Shown piece after piece: positions 6,712 to 15,538 of a stretch of DNA of 34,111 nucleotides. Within the stretch, counting starts at the first letter, position 1. Each line of letters begins with the position of its first letter. Source of the DNA: an uncultured Lachnospiraceae bacterium (GTDB lineage Bacteria > Bacillota > Clostridia > Lachnospirales > Lachnospiraceae); the NCBI GenBank assembly GCA_902779445.1, contig CACZBM010000006.1, positions 79,388-113,498 on the forward strand, given 5' to 3'. A model generated the notes under the pieces. That model searched no databases, had not been told where the DNA came from, and saw only the letters and a list, made by a program, of their open reading frames with translations. Both the position numbers and the translations under genes were made by a program.

Positions 6712-8500
6712 GCCAGAGAATCAGGTTGTTGCTGTTAATGGCATTGAAGTAGCGGATGTCCTCAGCAAGAGCCATAACCATGCGAATACCGAGGCCTTCA
6801 CCGGGATCGTTGTTCTGGTTGGTCTGATACCACATGGTCGGATCAAACGCCTGATTATAATCTCTTAGGGTCAGGCATATCCGACCCTCGTTGATAAACA
6901 GACGGTATTCCGCACCGTACATCTTCCGTGCGTCCGGGTTGCCGTGCTGCAAGATATTATTCGCCATTTCTTCCATAAACAGAGCCATTCGTCCGGCGGC
7001 CTTCACACTGGCACCATTCTGGAGGCAGAACTCCTCTATCTTCTGCTGTTCTTGCGCCACATCCTGAAATGTGGTGACACTTCCGTAGAGATTATCCTTG
7101 CTGCTCCCTCCAAAACTTTCCGGTATCAGCATGTATTGCTGTATCGTTCGTGGAACCTGCCGGTTGATGATGCAGATGACGAGGAATACGACCGCTGCAA
7201 GCAGTGCCTTTCCAAGAGCGATAGAAGCAAGCAGACCCTTTGATCCGAAGAAAATGACGAGTAACGCGGCACATCCGACGGGCAGAATAAAACGATCCAA
7301 CACGTTCAGCAGGATCACTGTCCGGTGTCTGTGAATGCTCTGCAAAAAGCTGATGTATACGCAGGTCACAATGTCTGCTAGCATCGAGATCGCCATGCAG
7401 CGGATTCCGAAAACACTGAGAGCGGCGGTCTGCTGATCCGCGGTATAGAAACCGGCGATCTGTAGTGCCAGCAGGAACACTGCGGTAGATACTCCCAGAG
7501 CAAAGCGCAGGGAAAGGCGCATGCCATAGGTAAAGACACTCGTAAGTCCCTCCCGGTCGCTGACACTGTGATAGATACCCGCTATAGAGACCATGGTATT
7601 CCCGATACCGACGCCGATACAGAAGAGTAACATATTAAACTCATACTGGATGCCTCTGGCAACAATAGCCACTGTGGAAACAGCAAACAACAGGTTGAGC
7701 CAGTTGATGCTAAGATCCCGCAGAGTGACCGCAAGGCTCTGCACCAGGGATGGCAGACCGGCTTTTATGAGTTCTGCATATTCCCACGGACGATAAACAC
7801 TCAGAGAAAACCGGAAGAGACCGTTCTTTCGCAGAAGGAATGCAGTCATCATTACCAACTGGATCGTCAGGGCAATTGAGGTGGCAATTCCCATCCCGAA
7901 GGTTCCGCCGTGCAAATACAGAGCGTTGATCATATCCCCAGCGATGTCAGTCACACACATGACAATAGCGGAAATGATGAAAAACAGATTGCCGTTATCC
8001 ATAACAACTATAGGTCCCATGATCTGCACTAATATCAGGGCGGGAATCCCATACAAATATCCTCGCAGATAGGAGAGCATGTGCCCGTACAGTTCGGGCT
8101 TGCCGGCCTTTGTCACACCGCAGCAAGCCATCAAAGGATCCGGAAGCAGGATACACAGCAGAATGATCAATCCGGAAATCAGCAACCCGACGATGAGGCA
8201 GAAAGAAAAAATGTGATTTGCTTCATTCCGTTTTCCTTGACCGAGGTGCCCGGAAAAGATGATCTGATTACCGGTGGCCAGTAGAGAGGCGAACATCAGA
8301 AAGGTTCCGTTCATCGGCCCGAACAGGGCGATGGCGGAATAAGCGTTGTTTCCCAAAAAGCGGCTGGTTATAATTCCATCGACAAACTGCGCCGCCATGC
8401 CGACAAAAAGAGTGAAGATCATCGCAACCGCAGCAGAGAAGAACATTTTGGGAATCACATTTTTCTGTTGGTTTTTTTTGAAAACGTCCATAGCATCCAT
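6686..8500 (-). CDS. MATE-type transporter fused to a GHKL/HATPase domain (copy 1)
   Basis: A 604-residue fusion. Residues 1-460 are a MATE/MOP-superfamily flippase with about 12 membrane segments (early motif GMAAQFVDGIITSRFLG). After a linker, residues 478-604 form a cytoplasmic HATPase_c_2-like domain. It has the N-box EEMANNILQHG near 510, a G1-like RDYNQAFDP near 546 and a G2 loop GEGLGIRMV near 567. MATE proteins export drugs, peptides or lipid-linked molecules with ion gradients; an ATP-binding anti-sigma-kinase-like tail is unusual and may gate transport or signal. It lies 84 nt after the SDR gene on the same strand and may close the operon that starts at 11549. No strong ribosome binding site precedes the ATG. 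Confidence 0.88.
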   Translation of the reverse strand: MDAMDVFKKNQQKNVIPKMFFSAAVAMIFTLFVGMAAQFVDGIITSRFLGNNAYSAIALFGPMNGTFLMFASLLATGNQIIFSGHLGQGKRNEANHIFSFCLIVGLLISGLIILLCILLPDPLMACCGVTKAGKPELYGHMLSYLRGYLYGIPALILVQIMGPIVVMDNGNLFFIISAIVMCVTDIAGDMINALYLHGGTFGMGIATSIALTIQLVMMTAFLLRKNGLFRFSLSVYRPWEYAELIKAGLPSLVQSLAVTLRDLSINWLNLLFAVSTVAIVARGIQYEFNMLLFCIGVGIGNTMVSIAGIYHSVSDREGLTSVFTYGMRLSLRFALGVSTAVFLLALQIAGFYTADQQTAALSVFGIRCMAISMLADIVTCVYISFLQSIHRHRTVILLNVLDRFILPVGCAALLVIFFGSKGLLASIALGKALLAAVVFLVICIINRQVPRTIQQYMLIPESFGGSSKDNLYGSVTTFQDVAQEQQKIEEFCLQNGASVKAAGRMALFMEEMANNILQHGNPDARKMYGAEYRLFINEGRICLTLRDYNQAFDPTMWYQTNQNNDPGEGLGIRMVMALAEDIRYFNAINSNNLILWLNLKDVVH

Positions 8501-8584
8501 AATCCCGAATTATTGACAGGGCAGAAAATGCTTGATGTAGCTATAATCAATGTTAACAACCTGATAGTGTCAGGCTCATAATAA

Positions 8585-9589
8585 TTAGAACATCTTGTCA
8601 GTCCACGCTTTCGGAGTTAGTTCATTTACTATTTCAAGAGGTAAATGGTAAGAGAACGGTCTCGGCCCCTTCTTCTCAATATAGGCAATCATTTCAGACA
8701 AGCCTTGTTCAAGTGTATATTTTGTCTGATAGCCAAGAAGCCTTCTTGCCTTATCAGCAGAGCACGTGGCTAGCTTAACTTCCTGCGGGCGATCCTTCAG
8801 ATATATCGGGTTCAGCTTAAATCCAATTAACTTTGCGATAGTATCCGCAAGATGGTTAATCGTGACGAATTCTTCATCCGGCCCTATATTAATAACCTCT
8901 CCTACTACATCGTTTTGAAACGCCAGTTTATTCAGGCAGTCAATATCATCCTGAACAAATGAGAAGCACCTTTTTTGCTCTCCGCTGCCATAAATAATAG
9001 GCTGCCTACCCTGCAGCATCAAATTGATCATAATAGACGCAACGTTACGGAACGGATCGTCAAATTTCTGACGCGGGCCGATGATATTATGAGGCACCGC
9101 AATAACAAGTTCCATGCCATGGACATCGCATAAATTTCGCAGTATCAGTTCTGCTGAATATTTAGAAATCCCATACGGGTCCTGCGGCTTGCAAATCATG
9201 TCCTCGGTAAAAGGGACTATCTCCTGCGTGCCATACCTGGCCATAGAAGAACAATGAACAAAACGCCTGACATTGTTTTTTATTGCCGCACTTGCCAAAG
9301 AAACAGAATTCAAGTACGTATTCTCAGAAACCAATTTAGGTGAGAACACGGATAATCCCTCATAAGCAGTACACGCAGTGTGGTATACAACATCCACACC
9401 CCTTAACAGCTTTTGCATTCTTTCAAGGTCATTGCAGTCATCCTCATAGAATTCCGCGTCGTCCGGAACATTATCCTTCTCTCCGCCTATTAAATTGTCA
9501 CAGCCAATAACCTCATGCCCCTTGGCAAGCATGGCATCGGCAATATGGCTACCAAGGAAACCGGCAATTCCACTGATAAAAATTTTCAT
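8585..9589 (-). CDS. Extended SDR: NAD-dependent nucleotide-sugar epimerase/dehydratase
   Basis: A 334-residue extended short-chain dehydrogenase/reductase of the GalE/WcaG type. The Rossmann motif GIAGFLGSH begins at residue 7. The catalytic serine lies in HCSSMARYG, YGISK supplies the YxxxK pair, and NIIGPRQ is the typical sugar-nucleotide-site strand. Such enzymes epimerise, dehydrate or reduce NDP-sugars in the cytoplasm; the exact reaction cannot be told. The ATG has AAGGA upstream. It is 111 nt downstream of the ChbG-like deacetylase and upstream of the MATE fusion, which suggests it supplies or modifies the sugar handled by this cluster. Confidence 0.9.
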   Translation of the reverse strand: MKIFISGIAGFLGSHIADAMLAKGHEVIGCDNLIGGEKDNVPDDAEFYEDDCNDLERMQKLLRGVDVVYHTACTAYEGLSVFSPKLVSENTYLNSVSLASAAIKNNVRRFVHCSSMARYGTQEIVPFTEDMICKPQDPYGISKYSAELILRNLCDVHGMELVIAVPHNIIGPRQKFDDPFRNVASIMINLMLQGRQPIIYGSGEQKRCFSFVQDDIDCLNKLAFQNDVVGEVINIGPDEEFVTINHLADTIAKLIGFKLNPIYLKDRPQEVKLATCSADKARRLLGYQTKYTLEQGLSEMIAYIEKKGPRPFSYHLPLEIVNELTPKAWTDKMF

Positions 9590-9700
9590 ATCTACTTCGT
9601 CCTTGCCTCAAGTTTTGTCTGACAGCATTTCTCCTTCTTAAGGAACGGTAAAAGGTAACATGAGCTTGCCTTTGAAACTGCGGCACAAATAAATGCCGGA

Positions 9701-10576
9701 TCATGTGATAAAAAAAACCGTTTTCTTTTCGATGTGCCTGTTGTGACTCAGATAAAAATTCCTTGCCGCCCTTTTGTCAATGCGGCTTCCTATCTCATCC
9801 TCAAGAGCCATTCCGGGATGGAAAAGGATTTCAATATCCCTTCCGTCCTTCTCCGCCCTCTTAATAAATGAGGGCATGAGGCTTTTTATCCTCCTTAGGT
9901 CCATTTTCCCGCTCATCACTATCCCCCATAGATACATCTTCCTTAAACCGTGGCTGTCTATGTATTTTTCAATCTTAAATGACAGTGCGTTAAGGATCAG
10001 GTTCTTGATGATATTTACGGGATTATAGGAAGGAACCAGTTCTTTTTTTGACAGAAAGACCGTCAGCGGCTCACGGACGCACCGGATATATTCAACCCTG
10101 CAGCCCTGCTCTTCAAGAATTGACATGAGGGCCTCCCACACTATGGGAAGATGATGGGTATGCTGGTGGCTGTCAAGGCGCATACCCTGCCGGGAATGCT
10201 TTATATCATTGTCCTCCGCTATCCTGATGCATTTACTTATTGCGGCGTCACACCGCCCTATCTGCCACTCAAGCTCTTCCTTTACCGCTTTTTCCATATA
10301 ACCGCTGCATTTAATAAATGAATACAGAAAAAGCTTCCCCCAGGAGAGCCTTTTTAAGAATCCCTTTCCTTCAACGATGTTAAGGTGGATATTCATGCGG
10401 GGCAGAAACGGCAGAGAGGGGATTTCTTCATAAAGCATTCCCATGCATTTGTCAAAGCACGGGCTGTTCGGAACGATGCTTATACTGTCAAGTGCTCCCT
10501 TCCTCATGCAGTCAAGTATATCCCGGGAAGTATTTACAGTAAGAGCATAATCATCTGCATGGATATTAATCTTCAT
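9701..10576 (-). CDS. ChbG/YdjC-like carbohydrate deacetylase
   Basis: A 291-residue YdjC/ChbG/HpnK-type deacetylase. The signature N-terminus MKINIHADDYALT (metal-binding Asp) and the later DSHQHTHHLP histidine cluster are both visible, as is a C-terminal FHPG motif. Family members remove N-acetyl groups from GlcNAc-containing sugars or lipid-linked sugars. The ATG at 10576 lies inside the end of the glycosyltransferase gene (11-nt overlap), so translation is probably coupled. A TTG start at 10606 would add ten residues ahead of the family motif and is less likely. By analogy with ArnC/ArnD, it may deacetylate the sugar the glycosyltransferase puts on a polyprenyl phosphate; this is inference. 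Confidence 0.85.
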   Translation of the reverse strand: MKINIHADDYALTVNTSRDILDCMRKGALDSISIVPNSPCFDKCMGMLYEEIPSLPFLPRMNIHLNIVEGKGFLKRLSWGKLFLYSFIKCSGYMEKAVKEELEWQIGRCDAAISKCIRIAEDNDIKHSRQGMRLDSHQHTHHLPIVWEALMSILEEQGCRVEYIRCVREPLTVFLSKKELVPSYNPVNIIKNLILNALSFKIEKYIDSHGLRKMYLWGIVMSGKMDLRRIKSLMPSFIKRAEKDGRDIEILFHPGMALEDEIGSRIDKRAARNFYLSHNRHIEKKTVFFIT

Positions 10577-11549
10577 CTTCCGGGTCCCCGCAGATAACGC
10601 TGTCAATTATATATTTCGGCCTCTTTTTTGCTTCCGTATATATTTTCCCTACATATTCACCTATCACGCCAAGGGACAGAAGTATGGTCCCAGAGGAAAA
10701 CAGCTGCACGAGGATAAGGGTGGTATATCCCCTCACATTCCTGCCAAGCATCCACTCTATAAAGCTCCAGACAGTTAAGCATGCACTTAAGAATACTATC
10801 AGAAACCCTATAAATGAGATTATCCGTAAGGGCCTTATGGAAAAGGAGGTGATACCGTCAGTAGCGAGTCTTATCATCTTGGCAAGGGTGTATTTGCTGC
10901 CTCCTCCCGTGCGTTTTTTTACGTCACAGCAGACTATATCCGAAGTAAAACCCATGGTGGGGATAAGTCCCCTTAAGAACAGGTTCGTCTCATCATAAAG
11001 TGACAGGGCATCGATCACCTTCCGGGATATCAGCCGGTAATCCGCATGATTCCGTATCACATCGCTTCCCATCATGTGCATTAAGGTGTAATAGCCGGAA
11101 GCGGTCATCCTCTTAAAAAAACCGTCGGCATCCCTGTTCCTACGAACTCCGTACACAACCTCCGCACCGTTTTTATAGCACCTTAAGAAATCATCTATGG
11201 CCTCCACATCCTGCTGCAGGTCAGCGTCAATGGTTATGGCTGCGTCAGCCCTTTTTGCGGTCATAAGCCCTGCAAGGATCGCATTCTGCTGTCCCCTGTT
11301 TCCTATAAGGCTCACTACCGAAAAGATATGATCCCCATGGGCTAAATCCGTAAGGATGGAAAGCGTTTCATCCCTGCTGCCATCGTCCACGAACATTATC
11401 CTGCTGTTTTTTTTAATATCCCCGGAGGAGATAAGGCTCATCATTTTTTCCTTAAGTATGGCTGCCGAGTTCCGTATTATCTCCTCTTCATTGTAGCAGG
11501 GAACTATTAAATACAGGCACGGACAGCCTCTTTTATCATTATCATTCAT
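10566..11549 (-). CDS. Family 2 polyprenyl-phosphate glycosyltransferase (GtrB/ArnC-like)
   Basis: A 327-residue GT2 enzyme. It has the N-terminal strand LYLIVPCYNEEEII, an acceptor-loop VDDGSRDET, the DAD motif in ITIDADLQQ near residue 107, and GNRGQQNAILAG. Two C-terminal membrane segments (about 235-257 and 271-300) are followed by the YVGKIYTEAKKRPKY tail typical of DPM1/GtrB/ArnC proteins. These enzymes transfer a sugar from an NDP-sugar to undecaprenyl phosphate at the inner face of the membrane. It is the first gene of the minus-strand cluster, with its own promoter, and it overlaps the deacetylase that follows. Confidence 0.9.
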   Translation of the reverse strand: MNDNDKRGCPCLYLIVPCYNEEEIIRNSAAILKEKMMSLISSGDIKKNSRIMFVDDGSRDETLSILTDLAHGDHIFSVVSLIGNRGQQNAILAGLMTAKRADAAITIDADLQQDVEAIDDFLRCYKNGAEVVYGVRRNRDADGFFKRMTASGYYTLMHMMGSDVIRNHADYRLISRKVIDALSLYDETNLFLRGLIPTMGFTSDIVCCDVKKRTGGGSKYTLAKMIRLATDGITSFSIRPLRIISFIGFLIVFLSACLTVWSFIEWMLGRNVRGYTTLILVQLFSSGTILLSLGVIGEYVGKIYTEAKKRPKYIIDSVICGDPEDED

Positions 11550-11579
11550 ATCAAAACTCCCGTTAAAAGCTTTAGAAAC

Positions 11580-11608
11580 ATTTTAAGGATCAGTTCACTT
11601 GAAAGCAA
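11580..11608 (-). promoter_or_regulatory. Promoter of the glycosyltransferase operon
   Basis: On the minus strand TTGCTT (11608..11603) and TAAAAT (11585..11580) are spaced 17 bp apart. This gives a leader of about 24 nt that contains the GGGAG ribosome binding site for the ATG at 11549. Confidence 0.5.
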
Positions 11609-11653
11609 CCTTTATTTATAATGAAAGGCAAAATACCGCTTTTCGTTTTTTAT

Positions 11654-11661
11654 GTTATAAT
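11654..11661 (+). promoter_or_regulatory. Extended -10 promoter of the adaptor/permease operon
   Basis: TATAAT at 11656-11661 follows ATGT, close to an extended -10 (TG here is directly adjacent rather than one base away). The -35 at 17-bp spacing (ATACCG) is poor. AAGGAG lies 8 nt before the ATG at 11700. Confidence 0.5.
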
Positions 11662-11699
11662 TCAGAAAATTGAGAGATATAAGTTAAAGGAGCTCAGGA

Positions 11700-13211
11700 A
11701 TGAAAAAACCCATTAAAATAGCCGTAATTATTGCAGTATGTTTAGCTGCTGCTCTGGCTGGATTATTTTATTATATGTCGCCAGAAAACCTGGATGTGGT
11801 ACTGCCGGAAAGGGGTGATGTTGCGCCTTTCCTACGGGGAGTCGGAAAAGTCGAGGGAGAAAGTACTGTAACCGTTTATTCGGATGTTGCCGGATTTATA
11901 GCAGAGAGACATGTAGAACGGGGAGACCGGGTAAAAAAAGGCGACAGGCTTCTCTCATACGAGGGAGAAGCACAGCGTGACAGCGTTGACCACGCAGCAA
12001 CGGATCTTAAATACAGCGAAAGGATCCTTACGGCTGCGTCTGAAAACAGGGCTAAATATCTGGGAATCTATAATAAAGCTTTAGGGGAAATAGAAAACTG
12101 CAAAAATGTCTACGCCCTCCTTGAGGCAAATATCCTTTCTCTCAATATAAAGGATCACGAGAAGGCCTATATCATAAGGGAGCAGCAAAAGGCCTGCCAA
12201 AGTGACGTTTATAAAATGGAGGGAGAGATTGCCGAGAAACAGGCAAAGCTTGCAAAGATTGATATAGATATTAAGGAAATGGAGCTTTTGGAAGAAGCCG
12301 ATGAAGATGAGCTTGATGACCTCATAGATGATTCGGAAGATTTACAACGGGAAATAGGGGAGCTTAATAAGAAAATCGCTGATGCGCAGAGAGCTGCCCT
12401 CTGCCTTCCCGAAGAATCCATGGATCCTGAAACCTATCGCCAGTATGCAACCTATCAGAATAACCTGGAGACTGTCACAAGGATGTGGTCTGATGCCAGA
12501 AGCGACAGGGATACAGCCCAGTCCATGCTGACAGCACTTTCTGAAATATATGCGGATGAAGAAACCGCAGAGCATAATAAGCTGTATCTTATTAAAGCCG
12601 AAAAGGAGTTAAATGCAGCGGAAAACGGGTGTATATCCCCTGTTGACGGTATTATTACGGAATGTCTTGCGGATGCGGGTGCCTACGTGGAAAAAGGTGT
12701 GCCGGTTATAGAGATGCAGAACGATAACGGTTACAAGATCAGAATGATGGTCTCAAAGTATGATATATCGGCCATCAAAGAGGGTCAGAGCGCAGACATA
12801 AGCATAGGAAATCTGAAATATACCGGAAGCGTGATAAGGATAGACCAGGCCGCCGAAAATGATTCTGCAGGTAAGTCAAAGGCTGCCGTGGAGATATCCG
12901 TAGACACGGAGGATGATCTGATAGTAGGACTTGAAGCGGATGTAACGCTTAAGCTTGATGAAGCAAGGGATGTGCTTAAGGTTCCGTCTGAGACCATATA
13001 CAGCGATGATGACGGTTCCTTTATCTACGTTTCGGAGAGTGGTACGGTAAACAAGAAGTATATAACCGCTGGAGTAAAGGATAACGCCTATACCGAAATA
13101 TCGGGCATTGATGAGAATACACATATCATTATGGATCCTTCTGCTTCCATGTATCTGGGAGAAAAGATCGAAGAAAGCATAATAAACATTTCTGACGACG
13201 ATAACGGATGA
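11700..13211 (+). CDS. HlyD/MacA-type membrane fusion (adaptor) protein
   Basis: A 503-residue adaptor for an ABC exporter. One N-terminal membrane anchor (residues 7-27) is followed by the first half of a lipoyl-like domain (GFIAERHVERGDRVKKGD, about 60-80). A long, very acidic coiled-coil hairpin spans roughly 90-300, then the second lipoyl half (ISPVDGIITECLADAGAYV, about 312-330), then beta-barrel and membrane-proximal domains. In Gram-positives such proteins sit outside the membrane and work with an FtsX-type permease and an ATPase. Its stop overlaps the permease start by 4 bp (ATGA). No ATPase gene follows; the likely one is at 28920-29627. Confidence 0.88.
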   Translation: MKKPIKIAVIIAVCLAAALAGLFYYMSPENLDVVLPERGDVAPFLRGVGKVEGESTVTVYSDVAGFIAERHVERGDRVKKGDRLLSYEGEAQRDSVDHAATDLKYSERILTAASENRAKYLGIYNKALGEIENCKNVYALLEANILSLNIKDHEKAYIIREQQKACQSDVYKMEGEIAEKQAKLAKIDIDIKEMELLEEADEDELDDLIDDSEDLQREIGELNKKIADAQRAALCLPEESMDPETYRQYATYQNNLETVTRMWSDARSDRDTAQSMLTALSEIYADEETAEHNKLYLIKAEKELNAAENGCISPVDGIITECLADAGAYVEKGVPVIEMQNDNGYKIRMMVSKYDISAIKEGQSADISIGNLKYTGSVIRIDQAAENDSAGKSKAAVEISVDTEDDLIVGLEADVTLKLDEARDVLKVPSETIYSDDDGSFIYVSESGTVNKKYITAGVKDNAYTEISGIDENTHIIMDPSASMYLGEKIEESIINISDDDNG

Positions 13212-15538
13212 CAAATATCTTAAGAAAAAAAATGCTGAGGGACTTACGGTCGAATTTTGTCCAGTTTCTCGCCATATTTATTATGTGCTTTTTTGCCATG
13301 TTCATTCTCCAGGGCTTTGACGCCAGTACCGAGGGTTACGGCAGAAGCATTGATAAGTACTACCTCGAAACCGATTTTTCCGATCTCGTGCTGACCTCCG
13401 ATGGCTTTACCCAGGATGATCTCATAAGAGTAAAATCCGACCCGAGGGTGAAAACTGCCGAGCTCCGGGCATCAATCGTTGGCAGGGTACGCCTTTCGGA
13501 AGAAAAAAAGATCGAATTAAATTTTATAAATGAGAATAATATATCCCGTATGTACCTTTATGAAGGAGTACCTTATGAAACAGGAATGAACGGGATATGG
13601 ATAGACAGAGACTTTTCTTCAAAGCAGAATATCTCCGTGGGAGATAATCTTTCGCTCACCGTTGACGGCGTGGAATTTACCGAAACCGTCAGGGGAATAA
13701 TGGATAATCCGGATCATGTTTACTATATTGTAGATGATACCTTTTCTGATGTATCCAGAGGAGCTTACGGATACGCCTTTCTGGATTCAGGTGAATATCC
13801 CGGCAAAAAGCTCACATACAGCAATATATATGTAAAGCTTAAGGACATAAAAAACCAGTTTTACATGACTGAAAACGATGAAGATCTGATAAAGAGTGTC
13901 GGAGCCGATCTTTCGTCGTTCTTTTCAAAGAACAGGATAACCTTCACTACGAAGATGAAGGAGGGAGGTTATCAGTCCGTTTCCGGCGATCTGGATTCCA
14001 ACATGACGCTGGAAAAGTTCTTTCCGGTGTTATTCATAGTGATCGCCATTCTCGGTATCATTACCACCATGACAAGGCTTGTCATGAAGCAGAGAACCAT
14101 AATAGGTGCTCTCAAGGCCTTTGGGTTTTCGAGGCTTACGGTGACTCTTCATTATATGTCCTATTCTGTTGTTGTTTCACTTCTCGGAGGGATTACCGGG
14201 GCAATAGCCGGCTGGTACATCCTTGGGGTCACACTTGACAGGTACATGAAGGATTACTACATTATCCCGGGAGCCGGTATGATGATCTCTTCACGCATAG
14301 TCCTTGTTATGATCCTTCTCGTTCTCCTGTCGGGTCTTACCTGTTTCTTATCCTGCAGAAAGCTCCTTATGAAAAGAGCATCGGAGATCCTTCGCCCTGA
14401 ACCTCCAAAAGAAAGCGGGGCCGGAGCACTTGAAAAAAGCCCGTTCTGGAATCACTTAAGCTTTGCGACAAAATGGAATATAAGAGAAATATACCGGAAC
14501 CGCATAAGGACCGCTGCCGGAATACTTGGTATAACGCTTACATCCGGGCTTATGCTCACTGCCTTCGGCGCAAATGATCTCGTAAAAAAGGGGGAAACCT
14601 GGCAATTCCATGAACTTATTGCTGCGTCATACTTAATCTCCTTTTCTGCTGACGCAGATTATGGCACCGTGTATGACTACTCAAGGGAATTTAAGGGACA
14701 GATGATAGAGGAGAATGAGGCGGAGCTTTTTTGTGGGAATAAATCCATTGTATGGAATCTGACGGTTATGGATCAGGGAAATCTCTTCCGTTTTCAGGAC
14801 GGCAGCGGGAGATATGTAACACTTCCGGAAAAGGGTATCGCAATAAGCAGAAAAGCCGCTGAGCAGCTTGATGCAGAGATAGGAGATCTTGTTTCCTTCC
14901 GTTTATCTGACGGAAGCGGGAGCGGGAGCGGAAGGATAGAGCTTATATATACATCTCCCGGAACACAGGGTATAACCATGAGAAGATCCTTTTACGAAAG
15001 CCTTGGCTTAAGCTTTGCCCCGAATTCCCTATATACCTGTATGACGGTTCCTCTCTCCTATGCTACTGACAGGGAGGAGATTGCATCCGTGATATCGAAA
15101 GACAGCCTGATCCGTTCTCTTCACAGAAGAAACCGGGGCACCGCTGACGAAACCCTCTATACCATGACGATCGCAATAATAATAGGTATCGTTGTCATGT
15201 ATAACCTCGGGGTTCTCTCATTTATCGAAAAGATAAGGGAAATAGCCACACTTAAAGTTCTCGGCTTTGAAACGGCAAAGATCAGATGGATACTTCAGCA
15301 GCAGAATATTTTTATTACCGGTACAGGCACCGCCCTGGGGCTTTCCTTGGGACTTAAGATGCTTACCGCCATGATGTCATCACTCTCCATAGACGAGGAC
15401 CATATATACATGATCAAACCGCAGTCCTATCTGCTTGCATTTTTACTTTCCTTTGTGCTTTCACTTATAGTAAACTCCCTGATCTCAGCGAAGGTCAAGG
15501 ACATCGACATGGTGGAAGCCCTTAAGGGTGTTGAGTGA
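13208..15538 (+). CDS. FtsX/MacB-type ABC transporter permease
   Basis: A 776-residue permease with two FtsX-type modules. There is an N-terminal membrane segment (about 15-34), a large extracytoplasmic domain, and three membrane helices from about residue 268 (FFPVLFIVIAILGIITTM, then MKQRTIIGALKAFGFSR, the typical coupling segment). A second extracytoplasmic domain and a final three-helix group (IREIATLKVLGFETAKI) follow. Such permeases act in lipoprotein or peptide export, or in envelope mechanotransmission, driven by a MacB/LolD-like ATPase. It overlaps the adaptor gene by 4 bp. Its last 17 bp overlap the convergent A-T-C gene. Confidence 0.9.
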   Translation: MTNILRKKMLRDLRSNFVQFLAIFIMCFFAMFILQGFDASTEGYGRSIDKYYLETDFSDLVLTSDGFTQDDLIRVKSDPRVKTAELRASIVGRVRLSEEKKIELNFINENNISRMYLYEGVPYETGMNGIWIDRDFSSKQNISVGDNLSLTVDGVEFTETVRGIMDNPDHVYYIVDDTFSDVSRGAYGYAFLDSGEYPGKKLTYSNIYVKLKDIKNQFYMTENDEDLIKSVGADLSSFFSKNRITFTTKMKEGGYQSVSGDLDSNMTLEKFFPVLFIVIAILGIITTMTRLVMKQRTIIGALKAFGFSRLTVTLHYMSYSVVVSLLGGITGAIAGWYILGVTLDRYMKDYYIIPGAGMMISSRIVLVMILLVLLSGLTCFLSCRKLLMKRASEILRPEPPKESGAGALEKSPFWNHLSFATKWNIREIYRNRIRTAAGILGITLTSGLMLTAFGANDLVKKGETWQFHELIAASYLISFSADADYGTVYDYSREFKGQMIEENEAELFCGNKSIVWNLTVMDQGNLFRFQDGSGRYVTLPEKGIAISRKAAEQLDAEIGDLVSFRLSDGSGSGSGRIELIYTSPGTQGITMRRSFYESLGLSFAPNSLYTCMTVPLSYATDREEIASVISKDSLIRSLHRRNRGTADETLYTMTIAIIIGIVVMYNLGVLSFIEKIREIATLKVLGFETAKIRWILQQQNIFITGTGTALGLSLGLKMLTAMMSSLSIDEDHIYMIKPQSYLLAFLLSFVLSLIVNSLISAKVKDIDMVEALKGVE

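Noticed and set aside
9608..9628. A six-codon ORF (MLSDKT) behind AAGGAG upstream of the SDR gene
   Set aside because: Could be a chance match; no attenuator structure or conservation evidence.
15519..15528. CCCTTAAGGG palindrome and frequent CTTAAG words across the island
   Set aside because: Probably caused by common Leu-Lys codon pairs (CTT AAG) rather than a binding site.
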